From Cyanoderma ruficeps (Eukaryota; Chordata; Aves; Passeriformes; Timaliidae), in NCBI GenBank assembly GCA_008694505.1, contig VZDJ01000034.1, positions 2,681,557-2,745,556 on the forward strand: DNA of 64,000 nucleotides, given 5' to 3'. The position numbers and the translations under genes are program-made. How positions within the stretch are numbered: position 1 is the stretch's first letter; each line of letters opens with the position of its first letter. Shown in pieces: positions 1 to 10,432 of this stretch. The notes under the pieces were generated by a model. It had not been told where the DNA came from. It saw only the letters and a program-made list of their open reading frames with translations, and ran no database searches.

Positions 1-3000
1 TGAACCATCTTTTAAGTGCAGAACAAGCTTCATTTTCATCTGCATTGTGAAAGAGCCAACTACTGATCACAGTAATGACGGCAGGTTATGCACTGAACAT
101 ATCTAAAGATACAGAACAATTCTGGTACAAATCCTGTAAGGATACAGGGTTGTTTACATCAGCTAGCATCTTACAGAGTTACAGCCTGTATGCTTGCACA
201 GTTACACCCAGACAACCTGGACATTGTTTAACATTACGTATTTCTTTTGGTTTTTTTCAGAATTTGTTTAATCCAGTGGTGTTTTCTGAAGCCAGATCCC
301 TTCACAATGAATATAAAGCACACCTCTACCAACAGCTCAATAAGCCACCACGGCAGGCACAAAGTGGAAAATGCAAGGAGCAGAGCAGTTAGTTTCATCT
401 CCAAGATTCTGGAAGCCACACCTCCATTTTCTCCCTCAGTGTTCTCCAATAAATACTGAATTTCCTCAGTAAGAACCTGAACAGATGCTAGCCATTTACG
501 TGACACAAGTTTCCACTGGAGGCTGCAGAAGCACGTGCCTTGTGCAGCCTGGTAACAGCTCCTGACTGCACAGACCCTGTATTGACAGGGGAGCTAAAAC
601 ATAGCACTTGCAAACACTTCACCTACACCCCAACAGCCCTTCCTCTGCACAACCCTCCCCACTGCCTAACCCCAAGCCTCTCCCAACAGCAGGATTTCTG
701 TTTTTGAGCTGTGCACGCAGTGTCCCCCATGGGCAGCCACAGCTCAGAGCACTGCCTCTGCCCACACTTCATTACAACAAGTAGTAAAGCCACACCTTCA
801 TCAAACATCAGTTCTGCACTTCCTTTGTGTGGTACCCAAAACACCACCACGGCCCAGGGCACGGAGCTGGGAGAATAGCAAGGCACAGCAGTAAGTGACA
901 AGCCCTCCTCTGCTTAACAGGCCAACTTTAAAAAATGAGCACAAAAAAGTGCTTTTCTAATCTCTGCACACTGCTGTACCAGACAAGAGCACATCCCAAA
1001 GGATCTTTAGTCTTTTTGCCAAGCAAGCTTCAAACAGCAAGAAACTGTCTGTGCCACACACAACTTGGCAGCGCAGCCAGAACTATTACAGGGGAAATAC
1101 TGCTGAAAATACAGACGAAAAGTAAATTGGCAGTTCTTAGTAGCAAGCAGTGTTAACAACACTTGCTCTTTTTTCACACTCTCCCCTGGAGGTCTGGAAG
1201 TGTTTGCCATGCTGCACAACCAAAATGACAGGCAGTATCTGGCTGGAAGGACTAAAGGATGAGGGTCTGTGATCTCCCACACATTCCACTGGGACTGCAT
1301 CTGCCCAGCATGTAATTATTCCTCCACAGAATTCTAAACAGTGAGCAAACAGTGGCGTGCCAGACCTGCATCTGCACGTGTTCCCAAGCCCTGTGTTTGG
1401 ATACTGTGGTGTGGAGGAGCCACTCTGAGGGCTTTGGCTTCCCAGCCTGTGCTGCTTCTTTACCGGCAGTTTCTGTGTTAAATCATTCCCTGCATGAGCA
1501 CACACAGACTGAACTGAGCAAGTGTGACAGCTGAGCACTGTAAAAAAAGCCATGCAGCATGAAGACATTTTTCTGTTTTGCAGAGCAGCCAGAATTCTCT
1601 CACCATATTCTCTCATCCAGCACAAGCTGTGGGTGGGGATGGAAGCAGTCTAAGGCCACGTCACTCACAGTGCCACTGCTCTGCTTCTGTTTTGCAAATC
1701 ATCTGTCACTGGTCTATAAAATCTTGCTCAATTCCTCTGTACAGTACAAATCCTGAACATCTTTTATGTTGCAGTATCAATTTGATCATTTAATGCTGAC
1801 TTCTGAGGTGGCATTGTTACAGGAACACTCATTTCTGAAATTAAACTGCGGTTACATCCTCAACACCACTTATGAGAACCTCTCTTTAGCAATAAGTTGT
1901 TACAGGTCACAGTCTCCACCAGCAAGTGAAAGCATTTAAAATTCGTATTCTAGGACTAATGCATACCTATGTTAATGAGGCAGGTCACTTCCAGAGCTTT
2001 TGATCAGTGAGAAATGCCACAAGCACTGAGGTATGAGATGAGGAAAACACTGTATCGTACACTGTGAGCCTAAGCAGCAGCTGAAGAAACCCCATGCCTT
2101 CACCCAACAAATGAACGCTACTGGGCATGGGCAGGAATGATGAAGTCATCCAGACCTGCACACACAGATACTGTCAGTGATTTTAAGCCATTAATTCATC
2201 TGCCAAGGCATGATTTCTCACTGTCAACACTTCTCCCATAGTTCTTCCAGTGCTGTAGGACTTCAGCTATTACTCCCATGCCATCTGGGATTACTCTGTT
2301 CCTCTGTGTCACCCCCAGCAGCCAGTGCTCCCTCAAAACGTGGTACTTCTCTACTTTATCATGCCATTACTAGAAAAGAGAAGCAGGAGGGTTGCTCAGG
2401 CTGACTTCTTCCCCAAGTGGCAGTCTCTATACCAACAGCAATAAAGCACTTGCTGCCCTATTTTTCAGGCTTCTCTTCCCCAGGGCTTAGGGAGGACAAG
2501 ATTTTAATGCTATCCAGGAACAGCTGCTTCAGGAAACAAAGGAAGGCTTTAAACAGAAGTATTTTATATATTTTAGGGGTAGGGCACACAGCTAAAGACA
2601 TCACTTCTTGTGGTGTTCCATAATTTGTATAAAAATTTGGCTGCTTAAGGTCAGTCTCTGAATCTCAGGTCAGAAACCAATCTGATGGGTGTCAATACTA
2701 TGAAAAATGTACAGGAAAAATGTTCTTGGATGTATGCAAAGAGCAACAGCCTGGGAGAACATGCTGTGCTGCTGCTCACCTGCCCAGTGCTACCACCCAG
2801 GGCTCCTGGAGATTTCCTCCTCTAAAGGTGACATGCTGAAGGGGCTACAGCAGGAAAAATGCATTTCATGCCACACTATGCAGCATCTGTGCTTACAGTA
2901 CTGTGCATGGTATTCATGAATGCATATGGTAACAATTCTGACCCAAGTTTTTTCTCATTAAATCTGCAACCTCAAGAGTCAAAATACTCACTCTGAAATC

Positions 3001-3279
3001 ACCACACTGAAGAACAGCATGCTATAAAATGGCCTCTCTTTACTGCAAAGTTAGATAAACAGGAATTGCTGCAAGCTACAAAACTGTGAAGCAACAAAAC
3101 TGTGAAGCACTGGAACAGGTCAGCAAGCGAGGCAGAAATCTTAGCTGGAAGCTTTCATGAAGTCTGACATCAGTCATGTTTACCCCATCTAAACTGCGAG
3201 CAGTCCGCACAGTCTCCTGAAATCCTCCTCCTAGTCCCACTCTTTCTGGCAAAGAACGCTGCAAAAGAAGTTTTCCAAT
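1..3279. other. CAMTA1 intron, distal part (no gene seen)
   Basis: This is unannotated sequence downstream of the last visible exon and therefore inside the intron before the ankyrin-encoding exons. Open frames here are short, without splice-site support or recognisable domains. No CR1, LTR or long simple repeat stands out. One CACGTG E-box lies near 533. A minus-strand open frame at 3076-3264 follows a tttcag that could serve as an acceptor, but nothing identifies it. Confidence 0.6.
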
Positions 3280-4900
3280 AACGTGGTGCGGAGCAGGCGT
3301 GTGCTTCCAGCATCCCTAAGACCCCCAAGCAGGTCTGGGCTACCGACCTCCTCCCGTGCCTTGCCAGCTCAGAACACGAGGCTGTGACTGGAGGCGCTCC
3401 GATGTAATGTGTCCTGCCGCACACGTGATGCTACAATTAAAGTGCTGCCACAACTCTGAGCCTGCAGCACATCATCACTCGGGAGGGGCTGAGGACCAAC
3501 ACGGGAGGGCGAGTACATGAAAACACGACCGCGTCCCACGGCTGGGGGGCACAGCGAGACGGGGCACAGCGAACAGCAAGGCGTGCAGTCATTGTGGAAG
3601 CGCAGCAGAGTGAGGCACAACACAGAAGCATGCAGATTTCAACCCAAACAAGCACTGCGCAACACTTTATCCTGCAATACTTACTGAAAGCAGTACTTTG
3701 TCACATGCGCACGTCCACCTGCAACGGCTGGGGGTCCCGGACCCCTCTGTAGTCCCTCTACCTGCTTCCAGGTAAATAATGTGACAACACCTGGCACCAG
3801 AGGACTGACCTGGGAGTCTACAAGGCATCAACGGAGGCTCCAGCCAGCATCTGGCGCAGACCCCGCAGCAGGGGCGGGCAGAGCAGGCTCCCCCCAGACC
3901 TGCTTGTCGTCTCTCGCATCCTCGCAGCCAACTGGAGCCACGCCGTCCTGTCGCAGCGCCGGCGGGGCTCAGCGGTGCCCCCCCCGCGCCCCGGCGGCCG
4001 CAGCGGACGGGCTAATGCTGGCCGGCATTGCCGGGGCTCGGGGCGGCCCGGCCGGCCGCGGCGGAGGACGAGCCCGGGCGCCGTTCAGCGGTCACGAGCA
4101 TCGCGGCCCGAGCGCTGGGGCCGCGGGGCCGGGGTCGGCGGCGGGCTCCGGGGGGCAGGGGCCGGCATGCGGGGACGGGCGGGCCGCTCCTCGCCCCGCG
4201 CCCGCCCCGGGACCAGCGCCGCCTCAGAGCTCCCGGCCGGTCCACGGCTGCCGCCCGCCCCCCGGCTCGCCCTGCGCCGTGAGAAACGCCCCGGGGGCGG
4301 CGGCGGTCAGCGAAGGCAGCGATGTCCTGGGCGAAGGGTCAGGCAGGGGCTGGCAAGCGGCGGCGGCCCCGGTCACCCCGGGCGCGCCCACGCAGCCATC
4401 CCCGCGCCCGACACCCTCTCACAGCCGCAATTCCCGGAGGGCCGGCACCTGCCCCGGGGCGCCCGGGCACTTCGCAAGGCGCTCCGGCTGCCCGGGCGCA
4501 GAGCAGTGCCGCTGGGTCCCGCCGCCGCCCTCAGCCCACGCCGGGGCCCCCCGCCGCCCCCATGGCGGGACGCCGGCCGCGTCCGACGGGCTCCCCGCCC
4601 CGCGCTCAGCGCCGGCCCGGTGCGGCTGCGGGCGGGCGGCGGCTGCCGCCGCCTCCCATTGTCTGCGCGGCGCGGCCGGGCGGGCCCTGCCCCGCTCCCG
4701 CTCCGCTCCGCGCCCGCCGCCGGGCCCGCCCCGCCCTGACGTCAGCCGGCCCCATTGGCGGCCCCGCCGTGTTTACAGCGGCCCCGCACCGGGCACCGAC
4801 CGCCCGCCGTCCCCGGAGCGCCCCGGAACGTGCCGCACACGAGCGAGTCAGGCCCGGGACGCGCCATCCCTGGGTCACCTTCCCGCTCATACGCACAGTT
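3280..4900. promoter_or_regulatory. Intragenic CpG island, candidate alternative promoter
   Basis: The GC fraction and CpG density rise from about 3280 and peak at about 3950-4860, where runs of CCG, GCG and CGG dominate. This is far above the CpG-poor flanks. Such islands mark promoters in vertebrates. The peak contains a CCAAT box, a perfect CRE and a GC box side by side (separate entry), and a CACGTG E-box lies at 3422-3427. The island sits inside the CAMTA1 intron after the TIG exons, so it could start a short sense transcript encoding the ankyrin/IQ part, or an antisense or non-coding RNA. It is unmethylated-island-like by composition only; activity is not shown. The long open frames across it come from the lack of AT-rich stop codons. 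Confidence 0.75.
4725..4758 (-). promoter_or_regulatory. NF-Y / CRE / Sp1 site cluster, minus-oriented promoter core
   Basis: Read on the minus strand, a CCAAT box (4758-4754, within CCGCCAATGGG) is followed by a perfect palindromic CRE TGACGTCA (4744-4737) and directly by a double GC box (4736-4725, GGGCGGGGCGGG). This order and close spacing are typical of CpG-island promoters bound by NF-Y, CREB/ATF and Sp1. Transcription would most naturally start at about 4600-4720 and run in the sense direction of CAMTA1, though such islands often fire both ways. There is no TATA box. Two short ATG-started frames follow (near 4661 and 4563), both closing within 20 codons. Confidence 0.6.
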
Positions 4901-7900
4901 CTCCTCATTTCACTACCCACCCAGTATTTGTGGTTTTATTTATTGCTCGAATAAGGCAAATTTGCAGAGCGTTAAAAGCTGACAGAATTTCGGAGACTGT
5001 GCGGTCCCGCGATCCAGGGAGGAACCACAGGACCCTGGGCAGACTCCTCGGGGCAGCCGGGCAGTCAGTCAGCGGCCTGAGAACTGACACGGCTTCCCAG
5101 AGGAATCCGATGTCTGACCACGAAGTCAGGCTGGCTTGAAGACAACACTTAGCAGAGGAAATTAAATAGTCCTTGCCTCAATTCAATCACATTATGTTCA
5201 AAACGGAAAAAGACAGTCTGGGAAATGCAGTCAGAGCAGTAGGAGACTGGCTTTCTGAAACAGTGTCCTTAATAACAGAGCGTCAAAGGAAAAAATCACC
5301 AAGTACATCTCAGCAGGAATATAAACAGAACCGACAAAGCCTCCACACTACACAGGAGTCAGTAGAGGAGAGGATGAATAGAAACTTGTGAAGTTTACTG
5401 GATAGCTCCTATCAAGGGACAAGGTATCTGTGTCCTCTACCAATGCTCACATATCCCTTCCAGCTGCACTGCAGCTTTGTAACAAGGTACAAAACATTCA
5501 TCCCTCTTCCCAGAGAGAACCCAAACAGATAATCTTCTACGGTAACATCCAAGATGTAAACACCAGTCACCCTTCCTCAGATGGAAAGAGGAGTGAAAAA
5601 CAGTGATACTGTTTATCAACACAGACTTTTCCTACCGAAAATCTCTTACGGCTGTAAAACATTCACCAATACTGAACACAGCTCTCCTACCTGACTCTGG
5701 TGTCCTGCATCTCATCACATGCTAAGAAGGGCATCTGGTCCCACTAGACAGACACATGCCGTGGGTTTTGGTGGTGAACATTACCACCGTACAGGAATCA
5801 TGGACCTGTCAAACTGTGGAATGCACACACATGCTGTTTGCTCACGGATGATTCCACGCTGAAGTGAGAGTTTGGACACCACCGGCATGGCCACGTCACG
5901 CTAACACAAGTGAGCCACCAAGTCCCCTCCCCAGTCTTTTTATGTTCTCCAGCTGGGAAAGACAGCCAGATCATAAACTGAGAACCCAGCAGTCGCTGAA
6001 AGGCTGCCTGTCAGGTGCTCCTGCGTCAGTGCCATTTACATTCAGTACCAGTCACACCCTTGTCCAACCCATACACACTTGACTCATCAGTACACACATG
6101 GCCTGCCCCTATTTTTAGGTTCTGTCCTCTTTCCTGCAGATGCATAAGCGTAATACCAACAGCACTCATAGCCATTTCCCTGGAATTTCTGATCACGTCC
6201 CATGCCAAGAAAACACCATCTCTACAGACACTCAGCAAAGGCTTCTGCAGAGGGCAAACACACATGCTTTCCATTGGGAATCTGTAGGCCTTTATAATTT
6301 GCTATGCATCTGCCATGAGATCATCTCTGCCTTTCAGTTCAGCCTTCAGTTCTTCAAGCCTCATTTGCTTTTTTTTTTCCTTAAAAGAATCTCTCTACAG
6401 ACAGTGAATGAAAAGTGGGGTCAAATGGCTATAAAAGCACACAGTGGCTTCTGAGAACAGAAAAGGCTGCCAAGTTTATCAGCAGACATCAGGATCACAT
6501 GAAAGTGCTTCCTTTATGAGAAAAAGGTTTGCTTTGAAAAGAAAGAATACCACTATTCTAATTAACTAGAAAAAATGCAAGAACATCAGCAGCTGGTGTC
6601 AACTGTCCATTTGTAAAAGATCTAACTCATCCATGGTGTGAAATAAATAAACTCAGAATAAAACAAGCCTCTCTGTATAGTTCAGAAGAGGATGCACAAT
6701 CCTTCATGGCACAGCAGACACTGATGAAGGAAGGAGCCCTTCAGAGGACGGCACAGAACACACTGCCCTAAACTCCTTCTCTGCCCATTCCTAGACTTGG
6801 CTCAATTCAGTCCTAGAAGCAGGAGCATGGTGGGAGATGGTCTCACAACCCTCCCCAATCATTAGCAGGATTGCTCCCTCATCCCAAAGGCCAGTACCTG
6901 TGCTATGCTCAAAAAAAAAAAAAATAGTGATTTTTGTCACTGAAAACAGAGTTCACATATAGAGTGATTTTGATTTTATTTTAAAGGAAGTTGTAGAAGG
7001 GAATTGTTTATCTAAACTTAGATGAGATGGAAAATCCTTATTTTTTTCCTAGGGTGTTCTTGGAGTATGGCTGTTAACTCTATCCCTCTGGCAGTGGTCA
7101 TTCCAGCTGGAATCATGAACCATGTTTTAACAATGGAGTGCAAAGGAACTCAGTGTTCCCACTGAGTTAATTAAAAAGAATTTTAAAATTCTTGTCAATA
7201 TTTTGTGACTACATTCCTCGAAAATCTTCCCTCAGGACTACATAACAGTCAGTAGGGCAAGGATTTTAAGCAGGGAAATTAAAGCAAACAGAGAAGTCAG
7301 GGATTTGTGTATTTATTCAATTGATAGAATCATCTGACATTAGTTTTTACCTTGGCTGGCTAAGCTAACAGTTGTTCTCTAACAGTAAATGAGAAGATGT
7401 AGCTGGTCCTTTAAATAACAGTGTAATTTGCTCCCTTTGGAGCACTGCGCATCAAGGCAGAGGCTTCAGATAAGTCATGGTTAGTATAATTATTCAGTCT
7501 TTTTCCCTGAAGGGCCTCTGCAATGCAGTGGTCCTCTTACCTTTTTTTTTCCCCTCCCTTTTAGCAATGCCCTAGTTTGTTCACTGCTGCAGTCCCCCTC
7601 CCTTCCACCATCACCACAGCATAACAACTTCTAATTGAGAGCTGGGCTGCTAACCAAGAGCACCTAGAGAAATTGCAGGGACACCAAAAACAGCACTCAC
7701 AGCCACCTTCTCAGCTCCTCTGAGTTCAGCGGAACTGTCAAACAAGGGATTCAAAATCTACCCACTTGGCGTGCCAGCCCTGCAGAGATTGCTAACAGCT
7801 GAGTATCAATCCCCATCACACACCATCAGCTGTACTCCACAGGCAGCGGGAGGCCTTGGCAGCAGATGAAAAGCACCTACAGACTCTTACAGTCCACACA

Positions 7901-8487
7901 AGTCAAGCAAATTCGATTCTGATGATGAACATAAGACTTTGTGCACCTCCTTGTTAAAAGCCAGTTCTATTTCTGTTTGCAGCCGTGCCTCTGCAGCCTC
8001 ATCACAAACCTCTCTCCCCTCTGCAATACCCACAGTACTCTTAGTGCTCTGTGTCTCCATGCTGCTCTTTGGAAGTGGAACCATCCCAACTTCTTTAGCA
8101 TGTCCCCCTTGTACATGTCTCACTATCTCCCAATTTTCTGCTTAAATAAACACACATTTTTCTACACAAGCTCAAGTTTCAGAGTTCTCAGGAAAGACAA
8201 TTCCAGGGTAAATGCTTCTGTCCATCTAGAAACTGGGCAGTATGATCAGATTTCTATTCAGACAAAAAACCCCACCCCTTTGTCACCCTGTATAAAAGGC
8301 AGCAACATTTTGTTCACACCAACAGAACTAATAAGACTTTCCAGTGAGAGGCCTTTAATTAACCTTGCCACAGCCCTTCCTGTCAGGACAAACTTGCCCT
8401 GCTCCATCCCTCCCCGCCAGGAGCTGCTCTGTCATTCACAGCTCTACATTTGGTCTGCTTTCTTAAGGAATATCCCATGCTTCTTAC
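4901..8487. other. CAMTA1 intron, proximal part (no gene seen)
   Basis: This intron runs up to the donor of the second TIG exon. It is AT-richer than the island, with short A and T runs (for example 6911-6923 and 7544-7551) and no recognised transposon. A minus-strand frame at 7887-8123 has 78 codons but starts at GTG, ends in a stop, and has no splice signals, so it was not called. Confidence 0.6.
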
Positions 8488-8622
8488 CGTCCAAGGACAG
8501 CCAGTCATGCTGGGAGGAAGGCAGGGTTGGCAGAGCTCTGGCTTTATATTCAAACACCACAGAATTGGAGATGATCTGATTGTTGAAGGCAACTTGCAAA
8601 GTCACGAGCCCAGTGTCATGAG
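8488..8622 (-). CDS. CAMTA1: CAMTA1 coding exon, second half of TIG/IPT domain
   Basis: The exon is 135 bp. After two bases that complete an Ala codon it reads HDTGLVTLQVAFNNQIISNS, VVFEYKARALPTLPSSQ and HDWLSLD, leaving one base (G) for the next codon. The acceptor is ttcttttag|CT and the donor is GACG|GTAAGA. It finishes the TIG/IPT beta-sandwich and starts the linker toward the ankyrin repeats. The 643-bp intron before it is short. The following exon, which in vertebrates begins with the helical NQF/RMSILERLEQMERR segment, was searched for on the minus strand of 1-8487 and not found, so the next intron extends out of the window. Confidence 0.96.
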
Positions 8623-9265
8623 CTAAAAGAAAAGTACATGTTGTAAGACAGAGAACGGCCTGCAGAAACCCCCAGTTAGGAATTATCCTGCAGATGTCTC
8701 ATGTGCTAAGTATTGGGCTGAAGGCAGGTGAAGAGATGGGGTGCTGAACAATATGTTTGTGACTAGACAATTCAAAAGTCCAAAATACCAGTTGATATAT
8801 TCAAACATGGAGATTTTAAGCTTAAGAGTCATCGAAAGGAAACCAAGTTATTCTGCATCCACTCAAAGTCATATACAGAGGATCCTCACTACTGAAAATC
8901 TCGGTGGGGAGGTTAGAGGTGCTCTCATGCTGTAAGTAGCAAAAGGCAAAATGCAGGCAAATCGACTCAGCAGAGCAGTGAGTACATTCTGAATAACAGC
9001 TACTCTTTAATCTGCTCTTTCAAAATGAAAGGAATGCTTAGAATTATTTTAAATTATTTCAAATAATTATTTTAAAGTTAATTCAAAGACTCTAAATAGT
9101 ACTTGTTGTGATCTGTTGTGATGTATCAAGATGCCAAATTGCTCTTCTCACACTAAATTGGTCAAACAAAAAGGAAAATCTTCTGGATGCCTATACACTT
9201 TTGTACATGTATATGACACGATGAGGTTCTGAAACCACCAGATGTAAGAGAGCAGTGCTCCTTAC
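8623..9265 (-). other. CAMTA1: CAMTA1 intron between the two TIG exons
   Basis: A 643-bp GT-AG intron. It is AT-rich in the middle (about 9000-9110, with repeated AATTATTTTAAA-like runs). Nothing else is visible in it. Confidence 0.9.
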
Positions 9266-9392
9266 CTGGGCAGTAGCAGCGCAGTACCCCTGGCTGAATT
9301 AAAGATGCAGGCACTGAGATCTGATCAAACAGACAGCTGTAATTATTGCTGGCTTCCTGCCACGGGCCGGTAATCAGGACCTTTACTCCTCC
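9266..9392 (-). CDS. CAMTA1: CAMTA1 coding exon, first half of TIG/IPT domain
   Basis: The exon is 127 bp and starts in phase 0 with GGVKVLITGPWQEASNNYSC, followed by LFDQISVPASLIQPGVLRCYCP. This is the immunoglobulin-like TIG/IPT fold shared with NF-kappaB and other DNA-contacting factors; in CAMTAs it is thought to help dimerisation or non-specific DNA contact. The acceptor is tcctcacag|GGA and the donor is CCAG|GTAAGG. The last base starts an Ala codon completed by the next exon (CYCP-A-HDTG). Upstream of the acceptor the same frame stays open through a CpG-rich stretch, discussed in the findings. The exon is otherwise ordinary and very highly conserved in wording with mammalian CAMTA1 as I recall it. 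Confidence 0.97.
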
Positions 9393-9429
9393 CTGTGAGG
9401 AAAAAAATGGGAGAGACCCAAGCATGACA

Positions 9430-9860
9430 GGAGAGGCCACGGTGGGGAGAGCGCGGCCGAACGCGCCCGCCGCCCCTTCCCCGCGGCCGTGCTGCCCTCG
9501 GGCGGCCGCCGCCGGCAGCGACACGGCCGGGCACGGGCGGCGACAGCCCGCGGGCACGGAGCCTGGTGCCGCTCCCTGCCCGGGGCCGCCCTCAGCTCGG
9601 GGCCAGTCTCAGCCCAGGGCCGCTCCCCTCCCGGGGCCGCCCTCAGCCCGGTGCTACTCTCAACCCGGGGCCGCTCAGTACCGGCCCGGGCCTGCCAAGC
9701 TCGCCCCGCCTGCAGCCGCTCGGCGAAGGCCGGGAATGTCCGGCCACGGCCCCATCACCCTGGCGGGGCCGCATCCCCCCGAGAACCGGACAGCACTGCG
9801 CCGCGGGGACAGCGAGACCGGCCCTGAGCAGTTACTGCACAACTCCGAACAGACACAGCA
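9430..9860. promoter_or_regulatory. Small CpG island abutting the first TIG exon
   Basis: About 430 bp dense in CCGG, GCGG and CGCG words ends some 40 bp before the exon acceptor. It may be an intragenic promoter or simply a GC-rich tandem-repeat expansion, because part of it is a 51-bp repeat. I see no CCAAT, TATA or CRE element in it. In minus orientation the frame that enters the TIG exon is open through at least 55 codons here, with one ATG at 9425-9423. No expression evidence is available. Confidence 0.5.
9568..9690. repeat. 51-bp GC-rich tandem repeat, about 2.3 copies
   Basis: The word GCCGCT recurs at 9568, 9619 and 9670, exactly 51 bp apart, and the sequence between (CCCGGGGCCGCCCTCAGC and so on) is largely shared by the first two units. 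The third is partial. Because 51 is divisible by three, the repeat creates repetitive Pro/Ala/Ser/Gly shadow peptides in all frames. Confidence 0.85.
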
Positions 9861-10432
9861 GTGCTCGAAGGCCGGGCCTATGAAAACATCCCCCCCCTTC
9901 CTTTTTTTAAAATTCAAAATAACCTTCTCTTCCCATTAGTGGCTCAAACAGTCTCTATCCCCACACATTCCTTCACATCAGCAAGGTCTGTGCTGCTGCC
10001 ATTTTCAGCTTATGGGGCATGTGACTGATTTTGGAAGTCAGTGAGATGGAGAGAAATGCTGAACTCATTAAGGCTCTGCAGGCCTTGAATTATTCTACTA
10101 GGAACATCAGTGACAAATTTAAGGAACAGCTCCAGTTTGCAAACTCTATTGCTCTACTGGGCCTAGGTAGCACCATGAAGGTGGGAAAGACTTGGCTTTC
10201 AATGAAACAATACCTTTCTGTTCAGATGCTTCCTAAGTGAAGAAAGGGCCCTGTCAGGATAATGAAGTGCTTAATTAAAAGTACACTCAGACATGCAAGC
10301 GGCCTTGAATGCTCTGACTTGGAGAGAAATATTTTAAAAGCCTATTCAAAGCATTAACACAACAGTTCCCTTATTAACAAAGCACCGAAAGATAAAGCAG
10401 TAAACATCAGTGAGTAAAAGCCCTGGACTTAC

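Larger units (their letters stand above)
9393..10432 (-). other. CAMTA1: CAMTA1 intron between transactivation exon and first TIG exon
   Basis: A 1040-bp GT-AG intron. Its 3' half (in the gene's sense, 9393-9860) is a GC- and CpG-rich island annotated separately, while its 5' half (9900-10432) is ordinary AT-rich intron. A small plus-strand open frame at 10031-10240 has 69 codons and no support. Confidence 0.9.

Noticed and set aside
3076..3264. 62-codon minus-strand frame preceded by a possible acceptor (tttcag)
   Set aside because: No donor, no similarity to the next CAMTA1 exon, and no family. The stop falls in a short duplicated AAACTGTGAAGCA stretch.
3781..5139. 452-codon plus-strand open frame (and a nested 254-codon frame)
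   Set aside because: It crosses the CpG island, where stop codons are rare by composition. The peptide is low-complexity Pro/Ala/Arg/Gly, all frames are open at once, and no domain is seen.
7887..8123. 78-codon minus-strand frame with mixed composition
   Set aside because: It starts at GTG, has no splice signals or recognised family, and is closed by a stop. Chance is sufficient.
1..8487. The CAMTA1 exon after the TIG domain (NQF/RMSILERLEQMERR segment)
   Set aside because: Expected next in the gene, but I could not find its reverse complement here; it must lie before base 1.
9346..9939. 197-codon plus-strand open frame over the second island
   Set aside because: It is antisense to a confirmed CAMTA1 exon and consists largely of the 51-bp tandem repeat translated.
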